Assembly: GCA_035504415.1 (NCBI GenBank)
Contig: DATJRY010000005.1
Coordinates: forward strand, 161,061-225,060
Reading direction: 5' to 3'
DNA length: 64,000 bases
Origin: Candidatus Sulfotelmatobacter sp.
Lineage (GTDB): Bacteria > Vulcanimicrobiota > Vulcanimicrobiia > Vulcanimicrobiales > Vulcanimicrobiaceae
Both the position numbers and the translations under genes were made by a program. Positions 52,991 to 61,029 of this stretch are shown one piece after another. A model generated the notes under the pieces. That model was not told the DNA's origin. It saw only the letters and a program-made list of their open reading frames with translations, and ran no database searches. Position 1 is the stretch's first letter; every line of letters begins with the position of its first letter.

Positions 52991-54208
52991 GTGAAGGCCG
53001 CGCAGCGGGCGACGACGTTCGGATCGGGGATCGTCGCCGGCGCCTCGGACAACGACCCGACCACGGTCGCGACGCTGGCGGTGATCGGCTCAACGACGAC
53101 CTACGAGCTGGGCTGGCTCACGCTGCTGATCATCCCGATGCTGGCGGTGATCCAAGCGATCGCCGCACAGGTCGGCGCGGTCTCCAAGAAGGGGCTCGAG
53201 GACTGCGTTCGCGCGCAGTACGGCCGCGGCTGGGCGCTGCTCACGCTCGGGCTGCTGCTGTCGGTCAACCTGCTGACGCTGGCGGCCGATCTCGAAGGCG
53301 GCGGCGCCGCGCTCGGCATGCTCACCGGCATCGAGTACCATTGGTGGCTGATCCCGCTGGGCGCGCTGACGGTCGGCGTGCTCGTGTTCAGCAACTACAC
53401 GGCGATCTCGCGCGTGCTGCGCTATGTCAGCTTGGTGTTCCTGACGTACGTCGGCGCGGCGATCCTCGCGCACCCGGACTGGCGGGCGGTCTTGGTCGAC
53501 TCGTTCGTCCCGCACTTCCGCTTCGACGAGAACACCGTCGCCGGCGCGCTCGCGCTGCTCGGCACCACGCTGACCGCGTACGCGTACGTCTGGGAGACGA
53601 TCTCGCAGAGCGAGGAGAAGCCGCGCCTGGCGCGGCTGGGTTTGGTGCAGGTCGACGCGGCGCTCGGCATCGTCGCCGCCGGCATCACCTTCTGGTTCAT
53701 CCTGATCGCGACCGGCGCGACCCTCGGCGTCCATCACCGGGCGGTGCAGACGGCCGAAGAGGCCGCGCAAGCGCTCGCGCCGATCGCGGGGCCGCTCGCC
53801 AAGTACATCTTCGCGGTCGGGCTGCTCGGCTCGGCGCTGATCGCCGTCCCCGTCATCGCCGGAACCTGCGCGTACGTCGCAGCCGAGATGTTCGGCTGGC
53901 GCCACAGCCTCGACGCCAAGTTCTCGGCCGCGAAGAGCTTCTACCGCGTGCTGATCGCGTGCATGGCGATCGGGGTCGCGATCGGCTTCGCCGGCGTCAA
54001 GCCGATCACGCTCCTGTTCTTCTCCGGCATCGCGGGCGGCATCGCGACCCCGTTCACGCTGGTCATGATGCTGCTGATCGGCCGCAACGACAAGGTGATG
54101 CACCGTCACCGCATCGCGCCCTGGCTCGCGGTCGGCGGCTGGTGCGTGACGGCGATCGTCACCTGCGCCACCGGCATCTATCTCGTCCAAACGATCCGCG
54201 GAAGCTGA
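52991..54208 (+). CDS. Nramp-like divalent-metal transporter with non-canonical motifs
   Basis: 405 residues, about 11 helices, from GTG 52991 (GGGGACGGGGA just upstream). Family assignment rests on GSGIVAGASDNDPTTVAT in helix 1 and GTTLTAYAYVWETISQSEEKP in helix 6. Classic Nramp proteins carry DPGN and MPHN at these places; here they read DNDP (residues 20-23) and TAYA. The metal-site Asp and Asn survive partly, but the soft-metal-selecting Met is missing, as in Nramp-related magnesium transporters. Cargo is thus uncertain: Mg2+, Mn2+ or another metal. Adjacent to bluB. Confidence 0.75.
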   Translation: MKAAQRATTFGSGIVAGASDNDPTTVATLAVIGSTTTYELGWLTLLIIPMLAVIQAIAAQVGAVSKKGLEDCVRAQYGRGWALLTLGLLLSVNLLTLAADLEGGGAALGMLTGIEYHWWLIPLGALTVGVLVFSNYTAISRVLRYVSLVFLTYVGAAILAHPDWRAVLVDSFVPHFRFDENTVAGALALLGTTLTAYAYVWETISQSEEKPRLARLGLVQVDAALGIVAAGITFWFILIATGATLGVHHRAVQTAEEAAQALAPIAGPLAKYIFAVGLLGSALIAVPVIAGTCAYVAAEMFGWRHSLDAKFSAAKSFYRVLIACMAIGVAIGFAGVKPITLLFFSGIAGGIATPFTLVMMLLIGRNDKVMHRHRIAPWLAVGGWCVTAIVTCATGIYLVQTIRGS

Positions 54209-54235
54209 CGCCGTCGTGGGTCAGGCGCCCGCACC

Positions 54236-54350
54236 TTAACGAAGCCCTAACGTCCCCGGTAGAGGACGCCGCGAGCTGCTGTGGTACCGACCGGAAGGCC
54301 GGCTCGTACCGGCGTTTTGCCGCGTCGTTTTTCGACGCGGCGCTTCTTTG
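54236..54350 (+). promoter_or_regulatory. Structured leader upstream of the lipoprotein gene
   Basis: GGTAC (54283-54287) pairs with GTACC (54306-54310) around an inner CCGG-AAGG-CCGG hairpin, separated by the symmetrical internal loop CGA/CTC. Right after, a strong terminator-like hairpin follows. The stack of an aptamer-like fold plus terminator 35 bases before the ATG at 54384 would suit a riboswitch or attenuator, but no known class is recognised. Confidence 0.35.
54319..54348 (+). terminator. Rho-independent-like terminator
   Basis: GCCGCGTCG (54319-54327), loop TTTTT, CGACGCGGC (54333-54341) forms a nine-base perfect stem, followed by GCTTCTTT. It could end the Nramp-like transcript or act as an attenuator for the lipoprotein gene. 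Confidence 0.6.
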
Positions 54351-54383
54351 CGTGGCCGCGGGTGCGGCCGAGGGACTCACTGG

Positions 54384-56270
54384 ATGCGTCGTTTTCTCTT
54401 GATCGGCTTGGCACTCGCGGCAACCACCGTCGCGGCGTGCAACACGGGCGGCGGCACGACGCCCCCGGGACAGTTCCGCAGCACCCCCTCCCCGGTCCCG
54501 ACCGCGACGCCCGTCCCGACCGCGACGCCGCTGGCGGCGGCCGTCGCGACCAGCGTTCCGGTGGCGATCAGCTCGAGCGGGAACGCCATCGCCACGCCGC
54601 TCCCGGCGCCGAGCGGCTACACCTCGAACCTCACCATCCCGATCGCCAGCGCCCCGGCGGGAACGACCATCGCGATCACCAGCAGCACGACGATTCCAGC
54701 CTCCCTGCCGGTGCTCTCGCACCACCGCGTCATCGCGTCGGTGCGGCTGCCGAAGGCCGCGACCGGTAACACCGCGATCTTCTTCGACTCGCTCACGCCG
54801 AGCGCGCCGATCACCGTCGCCGGCACGATCAGCGCCTCGCAGGCGTTCCCGAGCGGCGTGCTGACCAGCGGCACGCAGTACTACCTGGGCTTCTACGACA
54901 GCACGCAGCCCTCGCCGGCGTGGGAGACCATCGCCGGTCCGGTCACGACGTCCGACGGCCGCACGCTGACCTTCAGCGGCTCGACCAAGTCGTTCACCAT
55001 GCAGGCCAACGCGCTGTACGGCATCGCGATCTTCTCGCTCGCCAGCCCGACGACGACGCCGCCGCCCGCACCGCAGACGCTCGCGTACTTGGGCGCCAAC
55101 ACCAGCATCACGGTCGTCAACGCCGCGGGCGTCGTCGCCACCACGCTGCCGATCCCGGCCAACGGCCTGGGACTCGACGACGCCGGCAACGTCTACTCGA
55201 TGGCCTATCCGCCCACCCCGGCCCCGGTCGGCTCGGGCAGCCCGACCCCCGCGCCGCTGCCGCCGACGATCGCCAAATACGACGCCGGCAGCACCAGCGT
55301 CGCGACCAGCTACACGCCCTCGAACACCTCCGGCGTGTTCCTGATCAGCGCCGGCACCGGCGCGTTCTCGACCTTCGGCGCACCCAACGCGCAGAACGGG
55401 AACGGCAGCGGCGCGGTCGACGAAGTCTTCGACGTCTGGGATGCCGGCTCGACCGGCGGCGCACCGAGCCGCACCATCACCGAGCCGTTCACCGGCGTCT
55501 ACTTCGGCATCATGGCCCATGACGGCACCCTCTACACGCCGCACCTCAACGGCGACGGCACGTTCCAGTACGACGTCTACGCGCCGGGCGCGTCGACCCC
55601 CACCCGCACGATCAGCGAGACGATCGTCCCGGCCGACCAGCAGGCCAACTTCTCGCCGAACTACGCGGCGATCGGTCCCGACGGCACGCTCTACGTGACC
55701 GAGTACACCTTCCTGCAGCCCGATCCGCTGGCCGGCCTGTACATCTACAAGCCGGACGGCACCGAGGCGTTCGCCCCGACCACCAGCGACGCGAACGGCG
55801 CGGGTCCCGAGGGCGTCGACGTCGACGCCGGCGGCAACGTCTACGTGGTCAACAACAACGCCGGCTATCAGGTGAACAACGACTACGCGCCGCAGGACGA
55901 CTCGCTGCACGACATCGAGGTGTTCGCGCCGGGGAGCACGACCGCGGCGCGCCACATCACCGGGTCGTTCAACGCCTACCCGATCGCCGCCGCCTCGGAC
56001 GGGACGCTCTTCATCTCGAGCTTCACCTTCAACAACGACGGCGTCGGCGAGAACGAGACCGACTCGATCGCGGCCGGAACCTCGACGATCACCACCATCT
56101 CGTCGAGCGGCGTGAGCGGGATCGTGCTCTACGACGGCAACCGCGAGACGACCGGCAAGGTTCGCGTCGCGGCGAGCCGTTCGAGCGCCTCGCTCGGTCA
56201 CGGCGGCGGCGGTCTCGCCGCGCACCGGCTGGCCATCCGCCGCCGCATGGCGGCGGCGCTCAAACGCTGA
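54384..56270 (+). CDS. Lipoprotein, probable beta-propeller-like repeats, unknown function
   Basis: 628 residues from ATG 54384. Lipobox: MRRFLLIGLALAATTVAACN with the lipidated Cys19, then a Pro/Thr-rich linker (STPSPVPTATPVPTATP) likely spanning the periplasm or cell surface. From residue about 250 there are repeated short strands (GLGLDDAGNVYSMAY, GIMAHDGTLYTPHL, AIGPDGTLYVTEY, GVDVDAGGNVYVVNN, AASDGTLFISSF), which look like NHL/SMP-30-type propeller blades. The C-terminus is basic (RLAIRRRMAAALKR). No function assigned. Tail overlaps urtE by 11 bases convergently. Confidence 0.7.
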   Translation: MRRFLLIGLALAATTVAACNTGGGTTPPGQFRSTPSPVPTATPVPTATPLAAAVATSVPVAISSSGNAIATPLPAPSGYTSNLTIPIASAPAGTTIAITSSTTIPASLPVLSHHRVIASVRLPKAATGNTAIFFDSLTPSAPITVAGTISASQAFPSGVLTSGTQYYLGFYDSTQPSPAWETIAGPVTTSDGRTLTFSGSTKSFTMQANALYGIAIFSLASPTTTPPPAPQTLAYLGANTSITVVNAAGVVATTLPIPANGLGLDDAGNVYSMAYPPTPAPVGSGSPTPAPLPPTIAKYDAGSTSVATSYTPSNTSGVFLISAGTGAFSTFGAPNAQNGNGSGAVDEVFDVWDAGSTGGAPSRTITEPFTGVYFGIMAHDGTLYTPHLNGDGTFQYDVYAPGASTPTRTISETIVPADQQANFSPNYAAIGPDGTLYVTEYTFLQPDPLAGLYIYKPDGTEAFAPTTSDANGAGPEGVDVDAGGNVYVVNNNAGYQVNNDYAPQDDSLHDIEVFAPGSTTAARHITGSFNAYPIAAASDGTLFISSFTFNNDGVGENETDSIAAGTSTITTISSSGVSGIVLYDGNRETTGKVRVAASRSSASLGHGGGGLAAHRLAIRRRMAAALKR

Positions 56271-56964
56271 GCAGCGGCGCGACTTCCTCAGGAGCATCGG
56301 TGGCGGTCGTGCCGGAGCGCACGACCGTCCCGCGCTGCATGACGTAATACCGGTCCGCGACGGACCAGGCGAAATCGAGGTGCTGCTCGACCAGCAGCAC
56401 CGCGATGCCGCGCTCGCGCCGAATCTCGCGCAGCGCCTCCTCGATCTCGGCGACGATCGAGGGCTGAATCCCTTCGGTGGGTTCGTCGAGCAGCAGCACC
56501 TGCGGCTCGCCCAGCAGCGCGCGACCCAGCGCGACCTGCTGCTGCTCGCCGCCGCTGAGCACCCCGCCGGCGCGGGCGCGCAGACGCTCGAGGGCCGGGA
56601 AGAGCAGGTACACCTCGTCGAGCGTCACCGAACGCGGCGCGCCGCGTCCGGTGCGCGCCGTCGCGCCCAGACGCAGGTTCTCTTCGACCGTCAAGTGCGG
56701 AAAGATGCCGCGTCCCTGCGGCACGTACCCGATCCCCGCTCGCGCGCGCCGAAACGACGGCACGCGCGTCAGCTCGCGCGCACCCAGCCGCACGTGGCCG
56801 GAGCTGGCCGGGTGCAAGCCGACGATCGTGCGCAACAGCGTCGTCTTGCCGACGCCGTTGCGTCCCAGCAGCGCGACCGCTTCGCCGGCCTCGACCTGCA
56901 GCGCGACGTCGCTGAGCACCTGGCTGAGCCCGTAGGCCGCGCCGACGCCCTCAAGCGCGAGCAT
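56260..56964 (-). CDS. urtE: Urea-type ABC transporter ATPase UrtE
   Basis: 234 residues; ATG 56964 overlaps the urtD stop by 14 bases. Walker A GRNGVGKT, signature LSGGEQQQVALGRALL, Walker B VLLLDEPTEGIQPSIV. The TEGIQPSI stretch is typical of UrtE in contrast to LivF. Last gene of the urtABCDE operon. Confidence 0.9.
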   Translation of the reverse strand: MLALEGVGAAYGLSQVLSDVALQVEAGEAVALLGRNGVGKTTLLRTIVGLHPASSGHVRLGARELTRVPSFRRARAGIGYVPQGRGIFPHLTVEENLRLGATARTGRGAPRSVTLDEVYLLFPALERLRARAGGVLSGGEQQQVALGRALLGEPQVLLLDEPTEGIQPSIVAEIEEALREIRRERGIAVLLVEQHLDFAWSVADRYYVMQRGTVVRSGTTATDAPEEVAPLLSV

Positions 56965-57709
56965 GCAACTCGTTGGCGCGGCCGAGATAAACGGCCGCGA
57001 CGCGTGGATCGGCACGGACCGTGTCGATCGTGCCGCTGGTGAGCAGCTGCCCTTGGTGCAGCACCGCGACCGGCGAGGCCAGTTGCGCGATGAAGTCCAT
57101 GTCGTGGTCGATCACGATCAGCGCGTGCCGCCCGGCGAGCGAGCGGATCAGCGTCGCCGTCGCCTCCGCTTCGCGGTGCGTCATGCCGGCGGCCGGCTCG
57201 TCGAGCAGCAGCAGCTCCGCGCCGGAGGCGACGACCATTCCGATCTCCAGCCACTGCTTCTCGCCGTGCGCGAGGTACGCGGCCGGCAGCGCGCGCTTGG
57301 CGCTCAAGCCGATGATCTCGAGCACCTCGTCGACGCGCGCGCGTTCGGCCGCGCTCGGTCGCGCGCGCAGGGCGCGCCACGAGCGCCGGTCGCGCGTCGC
57401 CGCGACGACGAGATTGTCCTCGATCGTGAGCGCGTCGAGCACGCCCGGCGTCTGGAACTTGCGGCAGATACCGTGGCGCACGATCTCGAACTCGGGCAGC
57501 GCGCGCAGATCCTCGCCCTTGAACGTGATGCGTCCGGCGCTCGGGCGCACCCGGCCGATGATCGCGTCGAGCAAGGTCGACTTGCCCGCGCCGTTGGGAC
57601 CGATCAGCGATTGGATCGCGCCGGCCTGCACCGTCAGGCTGATCCCGTCCAGCGCGCGATAGCCCTCGTAGCTGACGACGACGTCCTCGACGGCGAGCAG
57701 CGCGCTCAC
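56951..57709 (-). CDS. urtD: Urea-type ABC transporter ATPase UrtD
   Basis: 252 residues; GTG 57709 overlaps the urtC stop by GTGA. Walker A GPNGAGKS, signature-region LAHGEKQWLEIGM in place of LSGGQ as usual in UrtD/LivG, Walker B LLLLDEPAAGMTHREAEAT. GHRALDGISLTVQAGAIQSL-like opening. Second ATPase of the urea transporter. Confidence 0.9.
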   Translation of the reverse strand: MSALLAVEDVVVSYEGYRALDGISLTVQAGAIQSLIGPNGAGKSTLLDAIIGRVRPSAGRITFKGEDLRALPEFEIVRHGICRKFQTPGVLDALTIEDNLVVAATRDRRSWRALRARPSAAERARVDEVLEIIGLSAKRALPAAYLAHGEKQWLEIGMVVASGAELLLLDEPAAGMTHREAEATATLIRSLAGRHALIVIDHDMDFIAQLASPVAVLHQGQLLTSGTIDTVRADPRVAAVYLGRANELHARA

Positions 57710-58758
57710 GGGCCCTCGACGACGACGGCCGTCGACACGCGGCGGCGCGCCGCGCGCGGACGCCAGTCGCGCAGCACGCCGGCGATGCCCTGCGGCATGA
57801 CGGTCACGACGACGACGAACAGCGCGCCGACGACGTACAGCCACAGGTCGGGGAAGGCGCTGCTGATCCAATCTTTGCCGAAGTTGACGAGCAGCGTCCC
57901 CAGGATCGCGCCGACCAGCGCGTCGCGCCCGCCGACCGCGACCCAGATGACCATCTCGATCGAGGGCACGACACCGAACATCGCCGGCGAGACCACGCCC
58001 AAATCGAGCGTCACCAGCGCGCCGGCGATCCCGGCCAGAACGCCGGCGATCGCGAAGGCGATGACCTTGAACGGCAGCGGATCGTAGCCGAGAAAGCGCA
58101 CCCGGTTCTCGCCGTCGCGCATCGCCAGCAGCAGCTTGCCGAACTGCGAACCCTTGAGCCAGCGCATCGCCAAGAACGTGAGTACCAGCACCGTCAGCGA
58201 GATCCAGTACAGCCCCAATTGGGTCGACGGATCCGTCAGCGCGTGCCCGAACGCGTCGCTGAAGTTCGTCAACCCGTTGAAGCCGCCCGTGTAGGGCTGC
58301 TGGCTGATGATGAAGGTCGTCGTCGCCAGCACCAGCGCTTGGGTGATGATGGCGAAGTACGGTCCGCTGATGCGCCGCCGGAAGACCAGGAACGCCAGCA
58401 GCGCCGCGGCCAAGCCCGGCAGCACCAGCGCGGCGGCGATTGCGACGGTGCCGCTGCGAAACGGCGCCCACCACCACGGCAGCGCCGTCAAGCCGCTCCA
58501 CTGCATGAAGTCGGGCAAGCCGCCGGCGTCCGCGCCGGCCAGCTTGAGGTGCATCGCGATCGCGTAGCCGCCCAAGCCGAAGAACACGCCTTGGCCGAGC
58601 GTGAGGATGCCGCCCGTTCCCCACACGAACGAGATGCCCAGCGCCAGGATCGCCATCGCGATGAACCGGCCCAGCAGCGAGAGCTCGTACGGCGGCAGGT
58701 AGAACGGTGCGGTGGCACCCGCCGCCACCACCACTACGAACAGGAGCGCTCCGCGCAT
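57706..58758 (-). CDS. urtC: Urea-type ABC transporter permease UrtC
   Basis: 350 residues; ATG 58758 shares a base with the urtB stop (TGATG). LivM-like permease with about 10 helices: WGTGGILTLGQGVFFGLGGYAIAMHL, RISGPYFAIITQALVLA and LLAMRDGENRVRFLGYDPLPFKVIAF, the last characteristic of UrtC. Pairs with UrtB. Confidence 0.9.
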   Translation of the reverse strand: MRGALLFVVVVAAGATAPFYLPPYELSLLGRFIAMAILALGISFVWGTGGILTLGQGVFFGLGGYAIAMHLKLAGADAGGLPDFMQWSGLTALPWWWAPFRSGTVAIAAALVLPGLAAALLAFLVFRRRISGPYFAIITQALVLATTTFIISQQPYTGGFNGLTNFSDAFGHALTDPSTQLGLYWISLTVLVLTFLAMRWLKGSQFGKLLLAMRDGENRVRFLGYDPLPFKVIAFAIAGVLAGIAGALVTLDLGVVSPAMFGVVPSIEMVIWVAVGGRDALVGAILGTLLVNFGKDWISSAFPDLWLYVVGALFVVVVTVMPQGIAGVLRDWRPRAARRRVSTAVVVEGP

Positions 58759-59672
58759 CAACCCTCCGCCTCGAGTGCGCGCGAGCTGCGCGTGACGATC
58801 CCGCGCGGCCGGAACTGGATGAAGGCGATCACCGCCACCAGGAGCAGCACGTCGGCGAAGCTCACGCTGGTGAAGATCTGCGCCAGCGCCGAGAACAAGC
58901 CGACCAGCAGCGCGGCCAGCAACGTTCCGGTCAAGCTTCCCAAGCCGCCCACGATCACGACCAGGAACGCATAGACGATGTAGCTCTGCCCGACCGTCGG
59001 CGTGACCGGTGCGATCAGCGCCAGCGCCGCACCGGCCAAACCGGCGATCCCGGTGCCCAGCGAGAACACCGCGAGGTCCACCAGTCGCGTGTTGGTCCCG
59101 AGCGCTTCGGCCATGGCCCGGTTCTGGTGCACGGCGCGCACGTACAGGCCGGCCGGCGTGCGAGCGAACACGTACGCCACCCCGCCCAGCACGAGCGCGG
59201 CCAGCACGATGATGAACACGCGCACAGCCGGGATCGCGAAGCCCGTCAAGGCGCTGCCGCCGACGGCCAACGAGCCCGAGAGCCAATCCGGCGCGGTCAC
59301 CTCGACCCCGACCGGACCGAAGATGCTGCGCGCCGCTTGCTGCAGCACCAGGCTGACGCCCCACGTGGCCAGCAGCGTGTCCAGCGGGCGACCGTAGAGG
59401 CGGCGGATCAACGTCACCTCGAGGAACGCGCCCACCAGGGCGGTGACGACGAACGCGCCGAGCAAGCCGACGGGAAACCCGACGGTCTTGCCCAGCCCGC
59501 TCATCGCCAAGTAGCTGACGTAGCCGCCCATCATCAACATCTCGCCGTGCGCCATGTTGATCACCCGCATCAGCCCGAAGCTGAGCGCGAGACCGAGCGC
59601 CGCCAACAGCAGGATCGAAGCGACGCTGATCCCGTTGAAGATTTGGCCGGCGACGAGTGTCGATTCGGTCAC
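58758..59672 (-). CDS. urtB: Urea-type ABC transporter permease UrtB
   Basis: 304 residues from GTG 59672. LivH-like permease with about 8-9 helices: LGLALSFGLMRVINMAHGEMLMMGGYVSYLA and YIVYAFLVVIVGGLGSLTGTLLAALLVG. It is one base downstream of the urtA stop, so translation may be coupled. It lacks the long N-terminal periplasmic extension seen in many UrtB proteins. Confidence 0.88.
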   Translation of the reverse strand: MTESTLVAGQIFNGISVASILLLAALGLALSFGLMRVINMAHGEMLMMGGYVSYLAMSGLGKTVGFPVGLLGAFVVTALVGAFLEVTLIRRLYGRPLDTLLATWGVSLVLQQAARSIFGPVGVEVTAPDWLSGSLAVGGSALTGFAIPAVRVFIIVLAALVLGGVAYVFARTPAGLYVRAVHQNRAMAEALGTNTRLVDLAVFSLGTGIAGLAGAALALIAPVTPTVGQSYIVYAFLVVIVGGLGSLTGTLLAALLVGLFSALAQIFTSVSFADVLLLVAVIAFIQFRPRGIVTRSSRALEAEG

Positions 59673-59673
59673 G

Positions 59674-60882
59674 TCAGTGGATGCAGGTCTTTCCGGGGAA
59701 CGAGAGCGGATCGTAGGGGACCGGCTCGACCGGTTGTTTCGAGCTCCACAGGATCTTGAACTGACCGTCCGGCTCGAGCTCGCCGACGTACGCCGTCTGC
59801 ATCAAGCTCAAGTTGTTGACGAACTTCGTCTGGCCCAGACCGACGTCGGCCAGCGTGAGCGTCGAAGCGGCCTTGGCGACCTTGGCCGGATCGAACGTGC
59901 CGGCTTTCTTCACCGCCGCGGCCCAGGCGTAGACGTCCAGGTAGCCGTGCGCCATCGGATCGTCGACCGGCTGGCCCGGGTACTTGGCCTGATACGCCGC
60001 GACGAACTTCTTGTTGGCCGGATCGGGCAGGCTCTCGAAGTAGTTCCAGGCCGCGTAGCTGCCGGCCAAGAGCGACGGTCCGATCGCCTTCGCCTCCTGC
60101 TCCGCGATGCTGAACGACATCACCGGCAGCTTCGACGAGGGCAGGCCGGCCGCGGCCATCTGCTTGAAGAACGAGACGTTGCTGTCGCCGTTGAGCGTGT
60201 TGAACACGATCTGCGGCTTGGCCAGCTTGATCTTGCTGATGACGGCGCTGAAGTCGGTCCCGCCCAGCGGCACGTACTCTTCACCGGCGACGGTCCCGCC
60301 GTCGTGCACGATGTGCTTGCGCAAGATCAGGTTCGCGGTGCGCGGGAAGACGTAGTCCGAGCCCAACAGGAAGATGCTCTTGTAGCCCTTCTCCTCGGCC
60401 CACTGGAGCGCCGGCAGAATCTGCTGGTTGGGCTGCGCGCCGGAGTACATGATGTCGGGCGAGCACTCGTTGCCCTCGAACTGCACCGGATACCACAGCA
60501 GCGAGTGGAACCGCTCGAAGACCGGCAGCATCGCCTTGCGGCTGGCCGACGTCCATCCGCCGAAGACGGTCACCACGTCGTCCTGCTGGATCAGCTTCTG
60601 CGCCTTTTGGGCGAACATCGCGGGGTCGGAGGCGCCGTCCTCCACGACCGGGACGATCTTCTTCCCCAGCACGCCGCCCTGCGCGTTGATCTGGTCGATC
60701 GCCAGCAGCTCGGCGTTCTTGACGGTCACCTCGGAGATCGCCATGGTTCCGGTCAGCGATTGTAAGACGCCGACCTTCACGGTGTCGCCGGCCGCGACGG
60801 TCGTCGCCGGCAGGCTCGAGAGCACGATCGCCAGCGCTGCGCCAACGGCGCCGCTGCGAGCGATGGAAGCACGTGTGAGCAC
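59674..60882 (-). CDS. urtA: Urea-type ABC transporter substrate-binding protein UrtA
   Basis: 402 residues from GTG 60882 with GGGAGG five bases upstream. A signal peptide (ending ATTVAAGDT) precedes a periplasmic-binding fold: VGVLQSLTGTMAISEVTVKNAELLAIDQIN, FGGWTSASRKAMLPVFE, NECSPDIMYSGAQPNQQILPAL, and the UrtA-like GSDYVFPRTANLI. The YPVQFEGNECS stretch is characteristic of UrtA/FmdD (urea or short amides). No urease gene is in the window, so urea use is inferred, not shown. Confidence 0.87.
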   Translation of the reverse strand: MLTRASIARSGAVGAALAIVLSSLPATTVAAGDTVKVGVLQSLTGTMAISEVTVKNAELLAIDQINAQGGVLGKKIVPVVEDGASDPAMFAQKAQKLIQQDDVVTVFGGWTSASRKAMLPVFERFHSLLWYPVQFEGNECSPDIMYSGAQPNQQILPALQWAEEKGYKSIFLLGSDYVFPRTANLILRKHIVHDGGTVAGEEYVPLGGTDFSAVISKIKLAKPQIVFNTLNGDSNVSFFKQMAAAGLPSSKLPVMSFSIAEQEAKAIGPSLLAGSYAAWNYFESLPDPANKKFVAAYQAKYPGQPVDDPMAHGYLDVYAWAAAVKKAGTFDPAKVAKAASTLTLADVGLGQTKFVNNLSLMQTAYVGELEPDGQFKILWSSKQPVEPVPYDPLSFPGKTCIH

Positions 60883-60928
60883 GGACCCTCCCTATCGTCG
60901 TTCGATGAATGCGGAAGCGCGTACGTTC

Positions 60929-60943
60929 GCCTCGCGGCGAGGC
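60929..60943. other. GCCTCG-CGG-CGAGGC hairpin before urtA
   Basis: A six-base stem with a three-base loop lies 47 bases upstream of the urtA start, in the 147-base gap between the two binding-protein genes. It may be an operator or part of a terminator for the SBP gene; there is no U-run. Confidence 0.3.
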
Positions 60944-61029
60944 CACCGATTCGACGTTTGGGACAGCGTGCGCGCACAACGTTGGCGATGCGTCAGGACG
61001 ACGACCGCCGCATGCGTGCTAGTCTGGGG

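Noticed and set aside
54236..54350. Known c-di-GMP or c-di-AMP riboswitch in the leader
   Set aside because: Hairpins are present, but the conserved core bases of those classes are not found.
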